From Diogma glabrata (lineage: Eukaryota > Arthropoda > Insecta > Diptera > Cylindrotomidae), in NCBI GenBank assembly GCA_963693315.1, contig OY856188.1, positions 99,298,915 through 99,362,914 on the forward strand: DNA of 64,000 nt, read 5' to 3'. The notes beneath the pieces were generated by a model. The model saw only the letters and a program-made list of their open reading frames with translations, did no database searches and was not told the origin of the DNA. Positions within the stretch are counted from its first letter, which is position 1. Every line of letters starts with the position of its first letter. The position numbers and the translations under genes were made by a program. Positions 1-9,900 of the stretch are shown here, piece after piece.

Positions 1-203
1 AGTTTTAACTACAACTCTGCTTAATTTCACGAATATTCAAGATGATTGATTTATTTCTTTACAATAAAAAAACTCGAGAAATTCTGAGAATAATCGACAT
101 CATTATTTTGCATGTACATACATATTTTGTTTACTGTTTTTGCTTTCTTGATCGTTCTTGGAATTTGTAACAAATGTTAAGTTGAAATATTATAAGGATG
201 AAT

Positions 204-1588
204 TGTGAACTTAGAACACGAGCATAAGGAAAAAAAAGAAAAATAGTTTTGGAAACTACAAACGACGTATGATGATTACAGTACAATTTTTTTGTTTTTA
301 GGTGCAATAATTAATATTACTCGGAAAAAACAGGTTTAGCCGAAAAAATTAAAAATGTAAATTTGAGCAAAAAATTGAGCAACAAACAAACAAATTTACT
401 ACAATCATCAACGTTGGTTGTTGTTTCTGAGATCAAAAGAATATTTCAACTTTTTGCTCAACTGTACATTTTTATTTTGTTGGGTAAAAAAAATTCCAGA
501 AATATTTATCATTACTACAAAAACCTACAAACGATGCTGAACAATCTTATTTACTTGGCGTATCCAAATTATGACTGTGTGTAGGGGTTAACATTCACCT
601 GTTTTAATGATTTGAGTGATATTTATAACAACCACAAACAAAAAAAATTTTACTACAGTTTTACAACGACGTAGATCGTTTGTAGTTTCTGAGATCAGAA
701 GAATATTTCAAAGTTTTTGCTCACCTGTGCATTTTTAATTTTGTTGTAATAAATATCACTCAAATCATTAAAACCCTGAATCCCCTACACACAGTCATAA
801 TTTGGATAAGCTAAGTAAACAAGATTGTTCAATGTTCAGCATCGTTTGCAGTTTTTTGTAGTAATGATAAATATTTTTGTAAATTTTTTTGTACTAAAAA
901 AAATATGCAGTTGTTCATAAAGCTGAAATATTGTTTTGATCTCAGAAACTACAAACAACATTGATGATTCCAGTAAAATATTTTTCAGCAACGTTAAATA
1001 CTTTTGGAATTTTTTTTCTGTGACCAAAAAAAAAAAATGTACAGTTGAGCAAAATTTGAAATATTATTCTGATCTCAGAAACTCCAAACGCCGTAGATGA
1101 TTGTAGTAAAATTTTTTTGTTGGTAGTTACTCAAGATTTTGCTCAAATTTACATTTTTAAATTTTTTGGCCGCAAAAAAAACTTCCGAAAATATTTATCA
1201 GGACTACAAAAATTACCAACGGTTTCGAGCAATATCGTATACTAAGATTATCAAAATTATCACTGTGTGTAGGAGAATCACCTCTTTCAATGATGTGAGT
1301 GATATTTATTACAACTACAAACCAAAAATTTTACTACAATCATCTACAGTAAAATTTTTTTACCAATGAATTTTTGATAGATATCACGCAGTGATATCTT
1401 ATGCGTTTTTTGTCAAGTTCAAAGGGACCCAAACAGTTTTTTTAATATTTTAATTTGCGACACTGAATAGATGCGCACAACGACCAGTTATCGTATTCGC
1501 AGGTAAAAAAATACTACTATACTTCGTTTGTAGTTTCCAAAAATATTTGTCTTTTTTTTATCCCTTATGTTCCGGTTCCAAGTTCACA
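204..1588. repeat. Nested foldback (inverted-repeat) element
   Basis: The outer ends are inverted copies: from 204 the sequence reads TGTGAACTTAGAAC, and the end near 1588 is its reverse complement with changes. The similarity continues inward for about 70 bp on each side, including GGAAACTACAAACGA. Inside are three copies of a further module of about 250-330 bp: one near 390-650 (forward), one near 735-1110 (inverted) and one near 1125-1345 (forward). Each carries words such as CTACAATCATC and GACTGTGTGTAGG. No long ORF is present; the short open stretches are by-products of the repeats. It is probably a non-autonomous DNA element with internal rearrangement. No target duplication was identified. 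Confidence 0.6.
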
Positions 1589-2860
1589 CAGTTTGAATTG
1601 AGGTCGAATACAATTTTGTTTTGTATTTCGTTGCGATTATGTTAAATCGTAACAATAAATAAGTCTCTTATTCATCTATGTAAAGAATATTGTTGTAATG
1701 TTTAGCAAGGTGCTTTCAGGCAACTATAAAATTTCTAAACTTCTTAAAATAGCTAATATCTAATCCCATCTCAGCTTGATTAATTCTATCACCGAAGAAA
1801 TCTGTTATAAATACAACTTTAAAGATTCTTTGGTCAATTTGACTAGAATGGTGAACTTGTGACATTTGCCGACATTTACATACAATTATTTCAAACACTG
1901 AAAAAAACATGTTCTATTTCCAATCGAAATGCAGTTGTCTCAACCTCAGCGTGCGGTCAGATATGGCGAATAGAGCTACGAAATTGTTTCAACAACTGTA
2001 AAGTTATACAACGATGTAGTTGAGACAATTACATGTAATATTTGTGTGAAAATAAAATGTAGTTCAATTAATTTCAAATACTTCAATTTTAAAATGAAAA
2101 AATCATGATATAAGCTCAAAGAAAATTTGATTCATGGAAATAGTTATTAACTTTATTCAACTACTACTATATTGGATTAAACACTTTGTTAACTTTATTC
2201 AACTACTGCTATATAGGATTAAACACTTTATATTTGAAATAAACCTCATTCTGTTGGTAGGAACATGTTATCGTGTAGTTGTCCTAATCACGGTGAAATT
2301 GTTTGCAAATATTTTTTCTTTGTTTGAATAATAAACTGCCAACTTCCAAATGAGGTTGTCATTACTTCAGTTTTTTTTTTTCAGTGAATATTTAATTAGC
2401 TTTACTATTTCCATATCATCCTCATGATATCTTCGAATATTTAATGTGTCTAAATAATGGATATTTCATTTTATTGTGGTAAACATACCCAACTAATAGA
2501 TAAAACGGGCCACGGTATTGGGTGCATAAGTCACAATATACATTAGAGCTAAGAAAACACAACAGATTTAAATTTTAGCAATTTATGTTCATTTTTACTA
2601 TGATGCTATTTATTGTTTTATCTTTTGGAATAGTTTCTAAAATTAACAATAATCATATATAGATAATTAAACTATTGCGGTAGTAATGCAAATTAGTGAG
2701 TTTATAATACTATAATATTAATAAGACAAAATAACTAACTTGTCATTGAAAAAACTTGTTGTTTGCTATTAAAAACACATTAGTTTCTAGCTTCAATATT
2801 TAACATAAAATGCATACGACATTGAGATGAATATAATTATATTGTTATAAATTTTTTTCT
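1589..2860. other. AT-rich stretch without a gene
   Basis: I see no convincing gene here. It contains one short tandem duplication at 2147-2230 and otherwise low-complexity AT-rich sequence leading into the LINE remnant. Confidence 0.5.
2147..2230 (+). repeat. 42-bp tandem duplication
   Basis: TTAACTTTATTCAACTACT begins at 2147 and again at 2189. The two 42-bp units differ at only a few bases. Confidence 0.85.
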
Positions 2861-3862
2861 TTGCATTTCTTCTTTTTTTCGCCTAAGAACATCAATTTAT
2901 TTCATGAACTATCTAAAAAGATAGATTGGTTAGATGAATATAATAATTTCAAGTTTATTGTTCTTGGAGATTTCAATATTCACAATAAAGATTGGTTCAC
3001 ATGCAGCTCTAAAATAGACAAACTTGGTAAAGAGGCTGAACTTTTTTCACTTTATCGCAATTTCACACAAATAATATACCAGCTTATAAGATTTTTTGAT
3101 ATTTTGGGACAAATAGTAACTTATTTGATTTGAATATGAAAATGATCCATGCCTGGTACAGTTTAAAGAACATGAGCCTTAAGGTGATCTGATTGTGATC
3201 ATAATTCAATTTTTACTGAAATATTGAGAGCTCTACGCAATTTAAAGAAACTCCTCGTCTTATATGACATTATATAGGTTCAAATTGGCAGTCTTAAATC
3301 TTATTAAAATGGTTTTTCTAAAACTAGTTCACGCTATTTCTATAAAATCATAAAAGGTGTCCTAATCACTTTTTGTAAATCTTCTCTGCCACCTCTTATC
3401 AATAGAGATATACTTGCTATTGATCCAAAAGCTAATTTACTACGATATTATTTTTTAAAAAATTCTACGCTAAATGAACCCAATTTGCAATCTCAACCAG
3501 TTCCTACAGTTGCTTTTAAAATGCTGTTTATCATTTTTCTGGGCCTGATCGGCTTCCTCCAATTATTCTTAAAACATTTGCAAAGGAACGCACTAATCCC
3601 CACTAAAATCTTCTGAAATTCAAATAATTAACTTCAGATTATTGTGAGGCTTTTGCTGTTCCACTTGATATACTCAAAGCATTTGACAAAATTTGACCTA
3701 ACAAATAAGATTTGCAATTTGCAAACTGAGATGTTTGGAATAGATGAGCAACTTTTTTTAGAGTTTTATATCTGGACGCAAATTTCGGGTCAATATTGAC
3801 GGTGTCTTATCGGTCGACTTTTGAACTAATACCGTTCTGTCAACAACTCTTTCTTATTCTAT
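2861..3862 (+). pseudogene. Decayed LINE, endonuclease and first part of RT (left half)
   Basis: The stretch 2861-3133 encodes an AP-endonuclease-like segment containing FIVLGDFNIHNKDW, followed by GKEAELFSL. This is the GDFN motif of the nuclease that nicks target DNA in jockey/CR1-type non-LTR retrotransposons. Downstream, in shifting frames, are pieces recalling the RT entry motif (a DILKAFDK-like stretch near 3670-3690) and, up to 3862, the residues just before YINDL. The distance from GDFN to the RT core is shorter than in a full-length LINE, so internal deletions are likely. The reading frame resumes at 7748, beyond an inserted LTR element. The copy is non-functional. Confidence 0.7.
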
Positions 3863-4571
3863 TGTTACGTTTTTCTTAACCTCCTTGGAATTGGCCTTAC
3901 TCTCAATTCGATAAACGTAATTCCCAATCTCTTTCTGAGTTCGATCACTGATTAGTAAGCAAACACACCAGGTTTTATTAAGTATTCAACACCTTAATTG
4001 TTTCACAACAACAGGAAAACAATACAGCAAACAATATTCTTGACTAGAATATTCTTCCAACAGCTTCCGAAACTCCAACGGTTGATTGTAGAAATTTCCA
4101 ATTCACAACGTTCAAAATAATACACAAAATATTTCTATTTAATAACACTTATAACTTTATTTACAAAAACTTTACACAAAAACTAATTTAAAGATCACTT
4201 TTATAATTTTTAACTTCACAATCGCAGGTTTAAAATAAACTAATTTTACATTTAATTTCACTTTACTGTCGCAGGTCTAAAATAAAACTAATTCAAAACT
4301 ACAAAAGGTATTTTTCTTATATACCTTCTGCAATACGTCTAGATAATTCGACATCACTTTCCAGAAACCTTGAGAAAACATTAGAATACTCGATTATTTT
4401 ACGTTATGTTGATTTGATTCATAAAATCGTTTATGTTGACCCTATTTCTAAGAAGAGACAACAACAACAATATTCATTTCATTAACTTGTTTGTTGATTT
4501 TATTTTCCTGGAAGTGACCGTAATCGTTTAGATCTTTCTGTAATCGTCTAGATTTTTCTGCACTCGTAACA
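3863..4571 (-). repeat. 3' LTR of the gag-protease element
   Basis: This 709-bp copy has TGTTAC/GTAACA inverted termini and is nearly identical to 7039-7747. It directly follows the polypurine tract in element orientation. Confidence 0.95.
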
Positions 4572-4583
4572 TTACCCTCCACT
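4572..4583 (-). other. Polypurine tract next to the 3' LTR
   Basis: On the minus strand the internal region ends AGTGGAGGGTAA immediately before the LTR's TGTTAC. The purine-rich AGTGGAGGG is the expected plus-strand primer site. The last three bases are also the stop codon of the gag-protease ORF. Confidence 0.7.
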
Positions 4584-7004
4584 TAAGCCTGTTCGTCCCG
4601 AACAGGATCTAGATCTCTCCTCCAATTGTTGAATCCAAACATTTTTTTTTTGTCTTTTCCTATTTCCCAGGCTGTTTAGAATTACTTCCGGTTCCTTTCT
4701 AAGTACTGGGCCATTACCTTGTTTTATGTCAGCCCACCGTGATGAGTAGGGATTCTCATTATTTCTAAATCCCTCCTTATCTTTTCCCTTTGAGTGTTTC
4801 ACATTGGCATGTCTCCGAACCATTCTCATTTTCAGCTGCGATTCGTTTCCATTTGAAGCTATTTGAACCATTTCATTTACATTGCTCACTTCGTACTGGA
4901 CCTGAGCTTGTTTCGTTTTTAACTTTCGGCGTTTGTTCAAACGTCTGCGTCGGTTGACGTTTCTTTCCCTCATCTGTTTGGATGGTGCTGGATTTTCCTC
5001 TGCACTGCGTAGTTGCTCATCGCTTCCAATATCGGTTGACTCTGCCTTATTCACAAGTAGTGGCATCTCAACATTATTTACCTTTAGGATTCCATATCCA
5101 AAATCGAAGACTAATCCCTTCGCCTTCATGAAGTCCATCCCCAAAATGACTTCATCCATAATGTCTGCCACTAGCACCTCTTGTTGATAGCAGTTATTTC
5201 CCAATTTTATTTCAGCGATTCTTTTACCAGCTACGTCAGCGCATCCTCCAGTTACTGTTCGGAGTTTCAATCCATCTGATGGTTCCAAAACACCGTCAAT
5301 TAAACCTTTGCGAACGAATGTTCGAGCTGAACCTGTATCCAGTGTCATGAAGCAACCTTTACCTTCAAGTTGTCCGTTGATACCCAAGCTTTCACCATTT
5401 ACCGCAATTCTTGAATTTGGAATGTAGGCTGCATTCGCCTCACTTTTTGGCTTTACAGTTGCACCTTCAACAGACTTTCGTTGAATAGGAGACGAAGATC
5501 TATCACGCTTCCTGTTCCAGCAGTCCTGTGAGATATGGCCCGATTTCCTACATATCCAGCACAGGAGTTTTCTACTGCTGTTCCTGAACCCTACGTGCTG
5601 CTTGTCTTCGACTCCCATATTCTTCGCAGAAAACGACGATCTATCTGCTTCGTTGTTTTTCTTGCACTCCCGCGCCATGTGACCCTCTTCGTCACATACC
5701 CAGCATCTGATGTCGCTTCCACTTCTGTGTGCCAATACTTCTCCTTTGATGTTCCCCTCTACATTCCTTTTTCTGCATCCACCAGATGGCATACACATCC
5801 TCTGTACCATCTCATATTGCATTGCGTATGCGACAGTTTCATGGAAAGTCGCCTTAGGTGTAGTCATTACTTTGATCCTGGTTTCTGGATCTTGGATACC
5901 ATCAATGAAGGCCTCGATCTTCATTTTCTCCATAAAATTCGGTGGAGTATTCGAGTGTGCCAAATGTACAAGGCGTTCTACTGCCGAAGAATAGTCCTGA
6001 ATGCTTTCTCCATTCCGTTGCAAGCGACCCTTTAACTCGATCCGGTATAGCTCCTTTTTGTGGTCGCTGCCATATTTTCGTTCCAACGCATTCATCACTT
6101 CAGCATAACTTTTGCGATCGTTTTCTGGAACTGCCTGTAATGCTTCAGCTGCTTCCCCTTTAAGTGCAACTATCAATGCAGCAAGACGATTTTCGGCGTT
6201 CCAAACATTTTGATCTGCTGCAGTCTCGAACTGGAACTTGAAGATGCCGAAAGATGTGGTACCGTCATATGATGGTGGTTTTAGTTTGATATTTGCTGCT
6301 TGATGTACCACCTGTGAGGTAACTTTGGTCGTCTCAACATCCTGCAACCGTTTTTCGAAATCATCAACTTTGGAAAGTACCTTTTTGTTTTCGTCATGCA
6401 CTTTTTGTTCTAATTCTTGGATATCGTTTTGAATCTTCTCGACTTTTCCATCGAATGCCGTTGACATTTGTAGAAGTTTCTCATCCAAATGTTGATGTAT
6501 TCCAATTTTCAACTCGTTTATTTGCTGGTTCATCTCATCTTTATTTGCAGCAAGTGTTGCAGTAATCTCTTCTTTATTAACAGCCATGTTATTGTTGACT
6601 GTTTCTAGCTGTTGATTGATGTTGCTACTTTGTTGATCAAATTTTTGATTCAGCTCGTCTTTATTGGCAACCATATTAGCGTTTACGGCAGCCAATTGCT
6701 GATTCTGTTGACTGATGTTCAAACTCATCTGTTGCATCATAGCCAATAACTGCATAAAATCGCAGTTTCCAGATGGCAATGAAGTTGTTGTTTCCGCAAC
6801 AAAACTTTTCTCCTCATCAGCTGCCACTAGATCATTATTTGGACTAATCACTCCAAACTGGTAACTTTCCACAACTACTCCACTAGCTTCCATAGCTTCT
6901 CGAAGCCGTATCGTCAATTCAGTTTTATTGCCGGTTGTTGCCAATCCACGTTGTTCTAGTTCTTTCTTTAAATCAAGAACCTTCAAATCACTTAATAAAA
7001 CCAT
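4572..7004 (-). CDS. Gag-protease polyprotein of a gypsy-type element, with an N-terminal SAP-like domain
   Basis: An intact ORF of 810 codons. Residues ~5-40 (LSDLKVLDLKKELEQRGL..GNKTELTIRLREA) look like a SAP DNA-binding motif. Residues ~75-235 are Gln/Asn/Glu-rich with heptad-like repeats (MQQMSLNISQQNQQL, repeated VNANMVANKDEL-like units), so coiled coil is likely. Residues ~245-405 resemble the Ty3/gypsy Gag capsid domain (FGIFKFQFETAADQ; ERKYGSDHKKELYRIELKGR). Two CCHC zinc knuckles follow (CWVCDEEGHMAREC and CWICRKSGHISQDC). Then comes a retropepsin-like aspartic protease with active-site LDTGSA and the later ILGMDF motif. The last ~120 residues are basic and unassigned. The ORF has no RT or integrase, and its TAA abuts the 3' LTR. 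The Met at 7004 is the first in frame after the primer-binding region. In a complete relative this product would form the particle and process it; here it may be the element's only product. Confidence 0.9.
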   Translation of the reverse strand: MVLLSDLKVLDLKKELEQRGLATTGNKTELTIRLREAMEASGVVVESYQFGVISPNNDLVAADEEKSFVAETTTSLPSGNCDFMQLLAMMQQMSLNISQQNQQLAAVNANMVANKDELNQKFDQQSSNINQQLETVNNNMAVNKEEITATLAANKDEMNQQINELKIGIHQHLDEKLLQMSTAFDGKVEKIQNDIQELEQKVHDENKKVLSKVDDFEKRLQDVETTKVTSQVVHQAANIKLKPPSYDGTTSFGIFKFQFETAADQNVWNAENRLAALIVALKGEAAEALQAVPENDRKSYAEVMNALERKYGSDHKKELYRIELKGRLQRNGESIQDYSSAVERLVHLAHSNTPPNFMEKMKIEAFIDGIQDPETRIKVMTTPKATFHETVAYAMQYEMVQRMCMPSGGCRKRNVEGNIKGEVLAHRSGSDIRCWVCDEEGHMARECKKNNEADRSSFSAKNMGVEDKQHVGFRNSSRKLLCWICRKSGHISQDCWNRKRDRSSSPIQRKSVEGATVKPKSEANAAYIPNSRIAVNGESLGINGQLEGKGCFMTLDTGSARTFVRKGLIDGVLEPSDGLKLRTVTGGCADVAGKRIAEIKLGNNCYQQEVLVADIMDEVILGMDFMKAKGLVFDFGYGILKVNNVEMPLLVNKAESTDIGSDEQLRSAEENPAPSKQMRERNVNRRRRLNKRRKLKTKQAQVQYEVSNVNEMVQIASNGNESQLKMRMVRRHANVKHSKGKDKEGFRNNENPYSSRWADIKQGNGPVLRKEPEVILNSLGNRKRQKKNVWIQQLEERSRSCSGRTGLSGG

Positions 7005-7019
7005 TATTAACAGCTAACT

Positions 7020-7037
7020 AATCCGCCGATGTCACCA
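7020..7037 (-). other. Putative primer-binding site
   Basis: One base inside the 5' LTR the minus strand reads TGGTGACATCGGCGGAT. It starts TGG like the complement of a tRNA CCA end and partly resembles the tRNA-Trp-type site TGGTGACCCCGACG used by some gypsy elements, with several mismatches. The tRNA assignment is an inference. Confidence 0.5.
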
Positions 7038-7038
7038 A

Positions 7039-7747
7039 TGTTACGTTTTTCTTAACCTCCTTCGAATTGGCCTTACTCTCAATTCGATAAACGTAATTCC
7101 CAATCTCTTTCTGAGTTCGATCACTGATTAGTAAGCAAACACACCAGGTTTTATTAAGTATTCAACACCTTAATTGTTTCACAACAACAGGAAAACAATA
7201 CAGCAAACAATATTCTTGACTAGAATATTCTTCCAACAGCTTCCGAAACTCCAACGGTTGATTGTAGAAATTTCCAATTCACAACGTTCAAAATAATACA
7301 CAAAATATTTCTATTTAATAACACTTATAACTTTATTTACAAAAACTTTACACAAAAACTAATTTAAAGATCACTTTTATAATTTTTAACTTCACAATCG
7401 CAGGTTTAAAATAAACTAATTTTACATTTAATTTCACTTTACTGTCGCAGGTCTAAAATAAAACTAATTCAAAACTACAAAAGGTATTTTTCTTATATAC
7501 CTTCTGCAATACGTCTAGATAATTCGACATCACTTTCCAGAAACCTTGAGAAAACATTAGAATACTCGATTATTTTACGTTATGTTGATTTGATTCATAA
7601 AATCGTTTATGTTGACCCTATTTCTAAGAAGAGACAACAACAACAATATTCATTTCATTAACTTGTTTGTTGATTTTATTTTCCTGGAAGTGACCGTAAT
7701 CGTTTAGATCTTTCTGTAATCGTCTAGATTTTTCTGCACTCGTAACA
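7039..7747 (-). repeat. 5' LTR of the gag-protease element
   Basis: Partner of 3863-4571, 709 bp. In element orientation transcription would start here. The flank at 7748-7751 is the target duplication CTAT. Confidence 0.95.
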
Positions 7748-8460
7748 CTATATATCAATGACTTGTGTAAATCCCATTCATAGTTTTGTTGATGATAGCA
7801 TACTGCATGCGTCTCATGATTTGCCAACTTCTCGACGTCAACGCTTAATGTCACCAAATCAAACTTGATAGATTTTTTAAATTCGGATCTTATATAATAC
7901 AATTATAAATTGTGGTTTAGTATAAACAGTGTTGAATTCAATGCAACCAAAATACAGATTTACCAGTTTACACTAGATTACCCACACCTAATTCGTTTTC
8001 TTTAAAGCCTAATTTCTGGTGAATAAAGAGTCAGAAAATCTTTTGGGAGTTGAGGTTGGAAGTAATATGAAGTGGGATTCTCATATTTTTAACCTAGCTA
8101 AAGTACCTAAGACTATGTTGTAGGTTTTTCACTTTTCAATTAGTTTCTTTTGGGCTAGTAGTTATTTACGGTTCTTATATTTGGGGTGGTGCATACGTAA
8201 CTAGTTTGAAATGTCTTGATGCAGTGCAACGAAGGGCAATTTAACTGATCGGTAACTTTAATCTTGTACAAAAAAACTTGATTCCTTGTAACATATAAGA
8301 AATGTTACTGATTTGACAATTTTTACAAGTAAGTTATATGGGTGAATGGGCTTCTCAGGAGATCAAATTGATTTTACCTGAGTTCGCCGGTTTTCCCTGA
8401 TAATGTTATTTTCCAAAATCAATGTTCATAAATTCTTCAGGAAAATGTAAATTTGAATCC
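7748..8460 (+). pseudogene. Decayed LINE, RT C-terminal part (right half)
   Basis: The LINE resumes exactly after the inserted gypsy element: the first bases encode YINDLC, the residues expected just before the catalytic loop, followed by a disrupted F(V/A)DD-like stretch. Further on, NSVEFNATKTQ (near 7930) and LGVEVGSNMKWDSHIFNLAK (near 8050-8110) match the conserved thumb region of jockey/CR1-type RTs (LGV..D..W..HI). Near 8340-8400, EWASQEIKLILPEF resembles the C-terminal segment also seen at 43030-43330. Multiple stops and frameshifts are present. Confidence 0.7.
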
Positions 8461-8639
8461 TAATTCCTAGTCCTAGGTTTTTTTAAATAAAATCTAAAAC
8501 CTTCTAAGACCTAGACCTAACAACATCTATTCTGAGATCGTGATGAACGCAATTTTTACTTCACCACAATTTTCAATTGTGTGAAGTAATGCAATCTATC
8601 GAAAAAAAGAATCTTACCTACCCCAAATTTTGTTTATCT

Positions 8640-9900
8640 TTTGTTTTGGATCATCCTCTATCTTAATAGTCAATAAAAAAGGTGTATTGGTGGGTTCCAA
8701 AAATGCATGGGATCTTGATGAAACTTTGCTATATTATCCAAGTTAACTCGAAAATGGAAATTCATTTAAATGGAATTCAGAATTCATTTCAAAATTAGAC
8801 AAAATGGTGGGGGTCTCCGGACACCTGTCAGTTCAAATGTTCAATAACTTCTAATGTTGGCTTTCAATCTTATTGAGACACGGTATATAAGGTTATAGTA
8901 CTGTTTCCAATATTTCTGCATACCAACTTCCGGTTCGTCCCTTCCAGTTAAAAAGTTTTAGTACTTTTTCCAATATTTCTGCATACCAACTTCCGGTTTG
9001 TCCGTTCCGATTGAAAAGTTTTTTTTTGAAGTGTTTATCCCTTTTTCAAATCGGTTTTCATGTAACGTTGGTAAAAGGTTTCAAGCAATACGAGGAAGAT
9101 TTCCTTAGCTTTTGGTGTACATTGGACCAAGGGTTGGGGTTTCCACCATACAAAAGGTGTTTTTTTTCAGTATGTTTTTAATGATTGTTGGGAGCATATA
9201 ACATTCGTTCGTGAATTAATTTTGATGACACTTTAAATAAAAGATGGTATGGTAAGGAGATGATTAGCTTTTTAGCGATATTCAAAAAACTGGTGGGGGG
9301 GGGGGGGGGGGGGGTACCCCGAGCTCCTGTTTCTTTGAAAGCTCAATACCACCTGATAATTGGATCAGATGAAATTGGGAAATAAGCATTTAGTACGGTT
9401 CACAACAGTTCTGCATTTCTACTTCCGGTTTTTCACTTCCAATAAAAAATTTGTTTGCAACTTTTTCAATTTTTTTTAGTGTCTTTATGCACACTGCATC
9501 CTACAATAATGAAGTGATTATGATGAAACATTGGTTAAAGTGGCGGTCGGTTCACCATACAACTGCTTACTTTTCACACTTTCTTTTTAAAGTTTGTTGG
9601 GAGCATACAGAGTACAGACTTCCTTCATTAATCAATGTTGATGAAACTTTGAAAAAAGATGTAGATTTGAATGACAAGGAACTGATTATTTTTTGGACGT
9701 TATTGGGAAAAGTGGTGGCGAGCCTCCCGAGTACCAGTTTATTTGAAACTACTTCAATAACATCAGTTCCTGGTTTTGATTAAAATTGCATAGTTTAATT
9801 TGTAACAGTATATATCCATAGTTTGATTTGTAACAGTTCTGTATTCCAACTTCCGGTTTGTCACTTCAGATTTTTCTAATTTTTATATTCGTACAACAGA
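8640..9900 (+). repeat. Degenerate ~450-bp tandem repeat
   Basis: Three related units follow one another. Each has GTGGTGG or GGTGGGGG followed by a C-rich word (near 8806, 9290, 9715), then an A/T stretch ending in TTCTGCATNCCAACTTCCGG with TNCACTTCC (near 8920, 9410, 9835). TTGTTGGGAGCATA (near 9187 and 9595) and TTGATGAAACTTTG (near 8717 and 9640) recur at matching places. There is also a local ~67-bp duplication around 8905-9030. Short open frames here follow the repeat and are not supported as genes. A related copy lies at 17040-17370. Confidence 0.6.
9295..9314 (+). repeat. Homopolymer run of 20 G
   Basis: Twenty consecutive G at 9295-9314, followed by TACCCC. It sits where the other tandem units have only GTGGTGG or GGTGGGGG. 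It may be a slippage expansion or an assembly artefact. Confidence 0.9.

Larger units (their letters stand above)
3863..7747 (-). mobile_element. Non-autonomous Ty3/gypsy LTR retrotransposon carrying gag-protease only
   Basis: Two 709-bp direct repeats (3863-4571 and 7039-7747) start TGTTAC and end GTAACA, and they flank a 2,467-bp internal region. The same four bases, CTAT, lie at 3859-3862 and 7748-7751, so both ends and the target duplication are exact. By eye the LTRs differ at one base (GG versus CG in CCTTsGAATT near the start), which indicates a recent insertion. Read on the minus strand, the order is 5' LTR, a primer-binding-like site, a single 810-codon gag-protease ORF, a polypurine tract and the 3' LTR. 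No reverse transcriptase, RNase H or integrase coding is present, so movement would need enzymes supplied by another element. Confidence 0.93.

Noticed and set aside
363..1369. Short open frames repeating TTKNC/YYKNLQT-like peptides
   Set aside because: They arise from the inverted and direct copies of one repeat module, occur in several frames, and have no domain.
5535..6035. 166-codon plus-strand open frame
   Set aside because: It lies antisense to the intact gag-protease ORF, whose zinc knuckles and DTG motif are clear.
9451..9783. 110-codon plus-strand open frame
   Set aside because: It falls within the degenerate ~450-bp tandem repeat and has no recognisable domain.
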